A stretch of 21,360 nt of DNA from the IMG/VR virus record IMGVR_UViG_3300006749_000172, positions 1-21,360 of that record. One strand, 5' to 3'. The translations under genes were made by a program, and so were the position numbers. The stretch comes from a virus. This document shows, piece after piece, positions 7,786 to 15,000 of the stretch. The notes beneath the pieces were generated by a model, which was not told where the DNA came from, made no database searches, and saw only the letters and a list, made by a program, of their open reading frames with translations. How positions within the stretch are numbered: the stretch's first letter is position 1; every line of letters begins with the position of its first letter.

Positions 7786-9105
7786 ATGACACCAAAAGTT
7801 GGGAAGGGTATGTGGCCGAGTCTAAATGTAACAAATACCACTAGTGTAGTGGATATGGGTAATTCTATTCTTACAGACATAGCATCCAATTTAATTCTAC
7901 ATCCTAATGTAGACGAGTCCATTGCTAAATCAATAGCGGCTCAGACTATAATGTTTGAAGAGAAAGATTTACCTCAGCCCCAGTATGCTGCTTTTGCACC
8001 TACTGGAGACGGTTGGTTTGAAGACCGTATAGGTAAAAGTGCTAATGAAATCATTAAAGATTTGAGAAGAGCCAGAAGAATTATGAAAGATGATAAAGAG
8101 GAAATAGATAATATCATTTCTACTATAAGGACTTTGAAAAGTACAGAAGTAGACGCTACACTATCTTTGATGCCTTGGAGTCACGACCACCAAGATACTA
8201 TGAGAAAAATAGGGCTATCAAATAAAGACTTGCGTTCACTTAGGTTGTTCGGTAATACTAGAAAATCTGGCATACTAAGAGCATGTCACTTGTGGGAAAG
8301 TGCAGAAGAAGCACTAATTAAGTTAGATGAGTTTGAAGATGTTTGGGGCGAAGAAGAGAAACACGCATGGGTTAACGCAATGGAACTTAAAAAAGATGCT
8401 AGGAACATCTGGAAAACAACCCTTCACCAGTTTGACAAACTATCCAAAGAACAACAAAAGTGGATGGTGATGGCCAAGTCAGAAGTCAAAGAAAAAGGTG
8501 CTATGTCTGCTAGGGCAATCACAAGTAATTTGATAGAAAAGGGTGTACCTAGACTTAATGTTAACAGAATGTCTAAACTCTTGAAGATGTATGGAGAAGA
8601 AATCAACATCATTTCTGGTCATCGAAAAGGTGAGTACATGTGTATAGACCGAGAAGGCCTGATAGTCAAAGATAATTGGGCTTATGCTGCTGGTTTTTTC
8701 GATTCTAATGGTTATATCAACATCTCAGATAGAGGTGAACCTAAGATTGGCTTTGCTACTACTGGAGATTTAGGCAAGATGCACTGTGAACAACTCTACA
8801 AATCTATAGGGATGGGTACTTTACAACTAGACCAGAGAGTGTATAAAGATGAAACTAAGTTACAACACAGGGTAGCACTTCAAAAGTCAGAAGATATATC
8901 TCAATTTTTACAAAGCGTTACTCCTTATCTAAGAGTCAAGGGAAGCCTATCAAAGGCAATGTCTAGTTATCTTAATACATCAAACAACAAAGCCAAGCAG
9001 TTTTTACAGTATTCTAATCTAGGCGGAACACTCAAAGGTGAAAGGTTATTGCGAGATTGGGGAGTAGACCGTGAAACGGTTTTGAGTTGGGCGGAGGAAT
9101 TTTAA
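7786..9105 (+). CDS. protein with C-terminal degenerate LAGLIDADG-fold domain, encoded between TerL and portal
   Basis: 439 residues starting at an ATG five bases after the TerL stop. Residues 1-240 are helical and charged and are not recognised. Residues 240-295 could be a winged helix (SARAITSNLIEKGVPRLNVN and following). From 297 to about 396 the sequence reads as a LAGLIDADG homing-endonuclease fold: motif AAGFFDSNGYINI (301-313), beta strands (PKIGFATT), helix after it (LGKMHCEQLYKSIGMG), and the typical closing stretch QSVTPYLRVKGSLSKAMSSY. The metal-binding acid at position 8 of the motif is Asn308, so nuclease activity is unlikely. It is not a free-standing intron or intein gene: no intein splice motifs are seen, and TerL and portal on either side are intact. 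A DNA-binding role in packaging is my inference. Confidence 0.78.
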   Translation: MTPKVGKGMWPSLNVTNTTSVVDMGNSILTDIASNLILHPNVDESIAKSIAAQTIMFEEKDLPQPQYAAFAPTGDGWFEDRIGKSANEIIKDLRRARRIMKDDKEEIDNIISTIRTLKSTEVDATLSLMPWSHDHQDTMRKIGLSNKDLRSLRLFGNTRKSGILRACHLWESAEEALIKLDEFEDVWGEEEKHAWVNAMELKKDARNIWKTTLHQFDKLSKEQQKWMVMAKSEVKEKGAMSARAITSNLIEKGVPRLNVNRMSKLLKMYGEEINIISGHRKGEYMCIDREGLIVKDNWAYAAGFFDSNGYINISDRGEPKIGFATTGDLGKMHCEQLYKSIGMGTLQLDQRVYKDETKLQHRVALQKSEDISQFLQSVTPYLRVKGSLSKAMSSYLNTSNNKAKQFLQYSNLGGTLKGERLLRDWGVDRETVLSWAEEF

Positions 9106-10871
9106 TGGCAGAAAAAGGAAGAATAGGTAAATTAATAGAATCAATCGGTAATCCGTTCCGTCGAAGAAGAACTCCAGAACCACAGATGCCTTTGTGGACA
9201 ACTGGCATACAGGAGCCTGTATTAGCACAAGGTATCACTATACCTGCCCTTTACTCAGTGGCCACTGAAAACCTAATACTTAGAACAGTACTTTCTACTT
9301 TACAGCAAGAAATATTTCGTAGAGGTTATTATTGGGAAAAGAAATTTCAGAAAAAATGCTCTTCTTGTGATGCGGAGTTTCAGCACGATGTAGACGAATG
9401 TAAAGAGTGCGGAGATATTAATTTAGAAGAGCCTGACCCTAATCAGTTAGTTTATCCTCGCTGGCTAATCGAGCAAAGAAATTCTATGGAACAGACATTT
9501 ATGGATGTACTTAGAGAAATAGAGTATGACTTGAACATTACAGACGATGCTTTCTTAATATTAATCAAAGAATATTATATGGACCCAGAAACCAACGAGT
9601 TAGCGTTTTACAGAATCAAAGAAATGGTTAGAGGAGACCCAATTTTCATGCGTATCATTGCTGACAAGCGTGGTGTAAGGGGAGGGAGGTTCCGAGTTTG
9701 CCCTGTTCATAGAAATGAAGTTAAGTCTTATTCCGAAGATAACAAATCTTGCCCTACTTGTGGCACAGAAATGCTTGATGTTCACCATGTCAACACAGCA
9801 GGCTCTGGTAAAACCCAGTATTATGTAGAAGGCGAGGTTATCCATGTTAGTAAATACAGGCCTAGTAAACTGTATGGTCGAAGTCCGGTATCTACATTAT
9901 GGCGACAGGCTATGACTCTTACTGCCATGGACAACTACATGTACACCGCTTACTCTAAGCGAAGAATACCAAGAGGTATATTGAGCGTAACTACTGATAA
10001 CCTCGAATCAATGAAATCATTTTTCAAAGCAACTGATGAAAAATTAGAGCGTGACCCTCACTACATACCTAAGATTGGTATAGAGTCTAGTACAGGTAAG
10101 GGTGGAATCAACTGGGTTAAGTTGATGGATAGCCTTGAAGAGATGCAGTATATACCTGCCCGTGACGAAATGAGGCAAAGGATTGCTTCTTTCTATGGCG
10201 TATCTAATGTGTTTATGATGGACACTGGTAAGTCTGGTGGACTTAATAACGAAGGTATGCAAATTCTTGTAACTAATAGAGCAGTAGAGTTTGGGCACAA
10301 AGTATACACTGACCACTTGTTCCCTAGAATTATGGAAGAGATGGATGTTACTGATTGGAAATTGACACTCTATCCAAACGAAGAAGAAGATGAAGTTACT
10401 CGACTACGCCGTGACGAAATGGAAGTAAACATTGCTCAAAGAATGATGATGATGGGTTACAAACCTACTTTATCAGAAGACGCTAATAGAGATATACGCT
10501 TTATCTACAAACAACCTGACCCAGTAGACCCTGCTCAGCAACAGCAACAACAAGGCGGTATGCCTCCGGGCGGAATGCCGATGGGAGGTATGCAAATGGG
10601 TGGCGGTATGGGTACGCCGGGCGCACTTCCGGGTCGTAATATTAGTCCACAAGGCGCTGCTCAAATGGCAAGACAAGCCCAAATGGGTATGGGGCAGCCC
10701 GGAGGAGAAGGTGCGGGCCTAAGAAACAGAGGTCCGGCAAGCCCTCAGAATAGAACCAGTATGGGTTCAGGTGCACCGATGTCAAGTGTTCAACAAAGAG
10801 GCGCTCAACCGGGTGCAGTGCAACAGGCTAGTCAGAGTATAATAGATGCAAGAAACCCTAGAGGGGCTTAG
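9105..10871 (+). CDS. portal protein with two zinc-ribbon insertions
   Basis: Forms the dodecameric channel at the capsid vertex through which TerL pumps DNA. The start is the ATG at 9105, overlapping the previous stop (TAATG) and preceded by GGAGG (9093-9097); an upstream TTG at 9087 is less likely. The 588-residue product has the portal core: LYGRSPVSTLWRQAMTLTAM (256-275) and the conserved region RQRIASFYGVSNVFMMDTGK (357-376) followed by NNEGMQILVTNRAVEFGHKV. Two metal-binding insertions are unusual: C85/C88/C99/C102 (CSSC...CKEC) and C199/H202/C216/C219 (CPVH...CPTC). The last 110 residues are Gln/Met/Gly/Pro-rich and probably disordered. The core is of ordinary portal length; the inserts and tail account for the extra size. 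Confidence 0.9.
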   Translation: MAEKGRIGKLIESIGNPFRRRRTPEPQMPLWTTGIQEPVLAQGITIPALYSVATENLILRTVLSTLQQEIFRRGYYWEKKFQKKCSSCDAEFQHDVDECKECGDINLEEPDPNQLVYPRWLIEQRNSMEQTFMDVLREIEYDLNITDDAFLILIKEYYMDPETNELAFYRIKEMVRGDPIFMRIIADKRGVRGGRFRVCPVHRNEVKSYSEDNKSCPTCGTEMLDVHHVNTAGSGKTQYYVEGEVIHVSKYRPSKLYGRSPVSTLWRQAMTLTAMDNYMYTAYSKRRIPRGILSVTTDNLESMKSFFKATDEKLERDPHYIPKIGIESSTGKGGINWVKLMDSLEEMQYIPARDEMRQRIASFYGVSNVFMMDTGKSGGLNNEGMQILVTNRAVEFGHKVYTDHLFPRIMEEMDVTDWKLTLYPNEEEDEVTRLRRDEMEVNIAQRMMMMGYKPTLSEDANRDIRFIYKQPDPVDPAQQQQQQGGMPPGGMPMGGMQMGGGMGTPGALPGRNISPQGAAQMARQAQMGMGQPGGEGAGLRNRGPASPQNRTSMGSGAPMSSVQQRGAQPGAVQQASQSIIDARNPRGA

Positions 10872-10906
10872 GAAGTTTAAAGTCAAGTGGTGTATTGGAG
10901 ATGAGT

Positions 10907-11248
10907 ATGGACCTAAAGAAATTGGACCCGATGGCTAGAAAAATGAGGAGTCATGTAGATGAATTCTACAAGGCCTTAGAACAGAACGATGATATTTCTG
11001 CTAGGAGTCACATTAGTGAAGTTTTGAAGTACGCTGATTACTTAAGTAACGACATAGATAACGCAATAGTCAAGTCAGATTCTTTCAAATCTGCTGGAGT
11101 AAACGACATCTATGTCGGCGGAGTACCAGTCTTGAAGTCTCATACTGACAAAACAGTACATCAAGGAGAAGGTCAAGTTCTACAAGGTACAATAAGAACT
11201 AGTAGAGCAGGTCCAGTTCACCGAAGACTTTCTAACAGGACTCTTTGA
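10907..11248 (+). CDS. small helical protein downstream of portal, unknown function
   Basis: 113 residues from the ATG at 10907, chosen because GGAG (10897-10900) lies six bases upstream. An ATG at 10901 and a TTG at 10895 are in frame but sit on or inside that site. The first 65 residues are helical and charged (MDLKKLDPMARKMRSHVDEF). The second half is extended and ends basic (GPVHRRLSNRTL). Two hydrophobic-Lys-Ser motifs, AIVKSD and PVLKSH, resemble the proposed protease sites elsewhere in the module. The family is not recognised. The next gene begins 10 bases after the stop. Confidence 0.7.
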   Translation: MDLKKLDPMARKMRSHVDEFYKALEQNDDISARSHISEVLKYADYLSNDIDNAIVKSDSFKSAGVNDIYVGGVPVLKSHTDKTVHQGEGQVLQGTIRTSRAGPVHRRLSNRTL

Positions 11249-11254
11249 GGTGAT
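11249..11254 (+). promoter_or_regulatory. ribosome binding site of the 11259 gene
   Basis: The stretch GAGGTGAT (11247-11254) begins inside the stop codon of the preceding gene and lies 4 bases before the ATG at 11259. It is one of the best matches to the 16S 3' end in the window. Confidence 0.55.
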
Positions 11255-11258
11255 TTAG

Positions 11259-11627
11259 ATGAGTGACGAGAGGGAAAATGTCGCTGAGAAACTTATGGGT
11301 GCTTTGATTACTAAGATGGAAAGCATGGATGAGGGTCTACAGATTCTAAAAGCAGAAAACATTGAGTTGAAAAGGGCTATTTCAAACCCAGCAATCTTAC
11401 TTAGAAAGGCTGGTTTTGTGGCTGCTAGGAATAACATGCCAGAAGATGTTATGCCTGACATATTCAGGGGTACGGCAGATGATGTCTTACTCAAAGAAGA
11501 CGGTAGTGAGATAAACTTACCTACCAGTAACCAAGACTTTTACAAAATGGATTGGAACGATATACACGCACTGGCTGACCAAGCAAAGTCAGAAGGTGCC
11601 ATTGGAAATGAAGTAGGAATGGATTAA
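11259..11627 (+). CDS. small coiled-coil protein sharing the scaffold C-terminal MDW motif
   Basis: 122 residues with a strong ribosome site. Residues 1-45 form a coiled coil (ITKMESMDEGLQILKAENIE). The C-terminal part contains MDWNDIHALA (97-106), which matches MDWSEVHNLA at the C-terminus of the protease-scaffold fusion in composition and order (M-D-W-[SN]-[ED]-[VI]-H-x-L-A). In phage scaffolds the extreme C-terminus is where the major capsid protein is bound. A shared motif therefore suggests that this protein docks on the capsid protein or is carried into the procapsid, for example as a second scaffold or a chaperone. That role is inference. The next gene starts after one spacer base. Confidence 0.75.
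   Translation: MSDERENVAEKLMGALITKMESMDEGLQILKAENIELKRAISNPAILLRKAGFVAARNNMPEDVMPDIFRGTADDVLLKEDGSEINLPTSNQDFYKMDWNDIHALADQAKSEGAIGNEVGMD
11547..11576 (+). other. capsid-docking motif candidate, copy 1 (MDWNDIHALA)
   Basis: Ten codons encoding MDWNDIHALA near the C-terminus of the 122-residue protein. The second copy, MDWSEVHNLA, is at 19278-19307 in the scaffold. Six of ten residues are identical and the differences at positions 4-6 are conservative. Confidence 0.55.
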
Positions 11628-11628
11628 T

Positions 11629-12024
11629 ATGAAGCCAAGATTTGAACAAACGAGCAAAGAAGTATACGACCTTTTGAAAGCAGTACAGGTTTTAGAAGGT
11701 CGAATTGCCAAGAAAGAAGGTAGTATGCCAGATTATACTAGCCAACCCGAAGGGGCTACTGTAGGATATGCTCGGTTTGAAGCGCAGCCGTCTGGAGTAC
11801 CTAACGCTTATTATAACACTAACAATGTATTACTTGACGATGTACAAGATGTCACTAACAAAGGTGCAATCTCAGAGAACAGCGATGTGTTAACTAGAGA
11901 ATCTCCTTATTACCCAACCGCTTTTAGCACAACAGGCGCTCTTGAAAACTTCACAGGCGGCGACGGTCCAACCTTGTCAGAATTGAAGAAGTCTATTGAC
12001 CGACTAGCCAGCCGTCTAAATTAA
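11629..12024 (+). CDS. small hypothetical protein
   Basis: 131 residues beginning at ATG one base after the previous stop, with AGGA about ten bases upstream. The N-terminus is a helix with heptad-like spacing (VYDLLKAVQVLEGRIAKKEG). The middle is polar, Asn/Tyr/Thr-rich and probably extended (NAYYNTNNVLLDDVQDVTNK). The C-terminus is another amphipathic helix (LSELKKSIDRLASRLN). I do not recognise a family. Position between portal and the giant gene suggests a minor structural protein. Confidence 0.7.
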   Translation: MKPRFEQTSKEVYDLLKAVQVLEGRIAKKEGSMPDYTSQPEGATVGYARFEAQPSGVPNAYYNTNNVLLDDVQDVTNKGAISENSDVLTRESPYYPTAFSTTGALENFTGGDGPTLSELKKSIDRLASRLN

Positions 12025-12030
12025 GCGGCT

Positions 12031-12036
12031 GGTGAT
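12031..12036 (+). promoter_or_regulatory. ribosome binding site deciding the TTG start of the giant gene
   Basis: GGTGAT (12031-12036) ends four bases before TTG at 12041. No in-frame ATG exists upstream (the ATG at 12035 runs straight into TAG), and the next in-frame ATG is about 50 codons downstream, so this site supports the TTG start. Confidence 0.5.
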
Positions 12037-12040
12037 GTAG

Positions 12041-15000
12041 TTGAGAGAAGGCTCCCTTGAAATCTTAGATAGAGCGAGAGATGTCTTTGTTAAGTCTTTG
12101 ATTGATGGTATCGGTAAGGCTGATGCTGGTGCAGAGTTTTACTTAACCGCAATTAGCGCTGAGCGCAGCGGATATATTATTTCACAGCAAGATGAGTCAC
12201 TAATCAAGATGTTCAATTCTGTAATTAGAAAAGAAGAAGAACAAGACTGGACACCTCAGCCATATACCAATGTAACTGAACAAGGGATGAGTTTTGAGAT
12301 AGACAATGATGCAGGTGCTGGTCTACCCGATAGTCCTTCAATCAACTCAAATAGAGTGGTAGGTGTTGACCCTAATAATGTTAAATATTCTGGTAGGCAA
12401 TTTGAATTAAACGACGGTGAGGCAAATGACCCTTACCGAACCCACAACCCATTAAGTGAAGGTATCAACCCTTTACATGGTCAAGAGGCAGAAGTGCTTG
12501 GTAATTTTTATGTAAGCGACCATCACGACAATGACCCTCAAAGTCTAATCGACGCTAAAAAAGAGGCTGCTTGGGAAGAACATGCTAAAGAAGCAGACCA
12601 TAACTTCTTGACTGAAAACGCACATTACGGTTCACTAGATACCGAACACGCTACTAACCACGCACTCTACTTACATGATTACCAAGAATGGGAAAACAGA
12701 AATCGTGATATGATTGAGCGGCATAGAAACTTAAAACAAGAAGAAGGGCTTTCTGAAAAAGAAATAGACCACCAGTTGAAGACTTTTCACATGAATGAAA
12801 AGAAGAAAGACTGGAAAGAAAACCTAGGTTTTATGGATTATTACCTTGGACTAGAGTTTTTTACTCCAGAAGAAAGAGAAAAGGTTTACCGTCATTTACT
12901 TGACCACGGTGGTTCTAATTCAAGTGACCAGCCTTTGAAATTGGGTAGGCATAATAATGACCCCGACCTTATGCCTAGACTCAAAAGAAGTTGGCAACAG
13001 AGGTTTTCTGGACTTTACGATTGGTGGACAAGGCACCCACAGGACCCTATGCATCCTACTATGACTAAACCTATACCTCTTTCAGAAGATGTTGAACAGA
13101 TAGGTAGAGTTCACAATATGGCTGCTCTTAAAGAAACGGGTTTAGGTCAAACCAAAAGTCATTGGGAAAAAGCAGTAGATTCGTTTAACAAGATGTATCG
13201 AGCGATGGTTGACCCAGACCATAAAGGGTTTATGTATACTCAAGTACCTTATTACGAAAAAGGTCCTGACGGTCAAGAAAAGATATATTGGAGAAAACAA
13301 GAGCAAAAAGCCGGTACAAGAAAAGACGGCTCTCAGAGAATACAGCAAAACCATATCGGTGAACGGCTACTTAGAGATATGTTAGGTATAGACGATAATG
13401 GTCAATTAGTAGAAGACGGGCAGCACCCTCTTTGGGGACCCAGTTGGAGAAAGTCCTATTCTCCATTTACCCAAGATGACATAGACACAATAATGAGAAG
13501 GAGGAGAGACGAGGCGATAAAAACTAGGTCGGCTGGTAGAGCGGCCAGAAACCACGCTATATTTCATTACGGAAGTTATGTTCATCCTGACCATTATGAT
13601 TATACTGACGACGCTGAAACACTTGCTACTCATTGGAAAAAACCTTTCCAAGTAGGTGGTTTGGGTAAGAATCCTAATTTGTTGTTTGACTTGTTGCATC
13701 ATCATTCAATTATGTTTAATCCGAAGGAAGACGCTGCTAAAGAAAAAGAAGCCCAGACTATTAGGGACTTTTACGGAGACGACTTTGATATCGGAGAAGA
13801 TGAAGAAGAAGAAGTCGATTACGAAAAGGCTAGTCGAGAAACTGATTTGGGCGGGTTAAGAGAAAGCAGTTTGATGTTTGATAAAACTGCTAACTCGATA
13901 ACTCCTGTTCATACTGATTTGAACACACGGAGCATGGAGGGGTTCATGGGACCTTTTGGACAAAGGCAGTTAAGTATAATGAGGGGAACTACAGGTGAAG
14001 GTGTCTCTTACAAAGGTGATTTTGAAAGATTAGGTTCTATGCTTTCACCTTTCAATGTAACAGGAACTAAAAGACTAGGTAGTCTAAATGCTCACGATGC
14101 TAGACACATGTCAAGTGTAAATGGTAAATTTACTAATGAAGAGCACGATAAGTTTCACACTGGTAGAATTACGGGTGATAATACCATGGCAACCGCCGCT
14201 CACGATGCTCTGAGAGGCAAAACTGCTAACCATTTAAGAACAAAACACGCCCATAAAGGTAATTTTTCTGATGACGATACAGCGTCAGTTATCAGTCATT
14301 CGTTTCACAGTTTAGGTACAGCGCTAGGTATGGCAAATCCACCTATGGCTCCTGCCAGTACAGTAATTAGTCACAGAGACAGAGGTATAGGTGAAGAAGG
14401 AAGGCCTTCTTCTACCTTGTCTGACCATGCAGACTTAGAAGATTTAGCGTCGAGGTACGCTAGGAAACCAGAAGCGTTTGATAAAGAGTCCGAAATAGAA
14501 AGACTAGAGGCATCTTTTGAGCAAGACCGGATTAGGTTAGTAAACGAAATCGCTGCACTTGATAGTAAGAAACCTCCTGTAGGTGCAAGTGAAGAAGAGT
14601 TAGAAAAGTTTCAAAATTTACTGTCATTTGAAAAAACCAATTTGATGCAAGAGTTGAAAGAACTACCTGCTGGTAAACAGAGAATGCTTGATAGGCTCGA
14701 AGATAACCTTGCACAGCATCAATTCAATTTGGCAAATGAAAATGAAGAAGATATAGGTATGGCTGGTTATGCAGGAAGAGAATTAAACCCAGTAGGCTCA
14801 TTGAGCCGTCAGTTATCCGTAACTGATAGACCAGATAGTTTAGAGCAAGAGTCTGATTATTACGAAGGCTTAATTGCACAAATCGAATCTTTGGAAAATG
14901 AATTTCCTGATTTACCGCCTCAGTTGAAACCTGCTAAGAGTGAAGAACTCGAAGAACTAAGAAGGAAGGCGAAAGATTGGGAAAGGAAAGAGAAAGTCGA

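Noticed and set aside
7786-9105. Intein or group I intron interrupting terminase or portal
   Set aside because: The LAGLIDADG-like domain prompted this, but TerL ends with its complete nuclease motifs and normal stop, the portal starts cleanly, and no intein splice-junction residues are visible.
13656-13859. 67-codon nested plus-strand frame in the giant gene
   Set aside because: Lysine-rich out-of-frame translation with no ribosome site.
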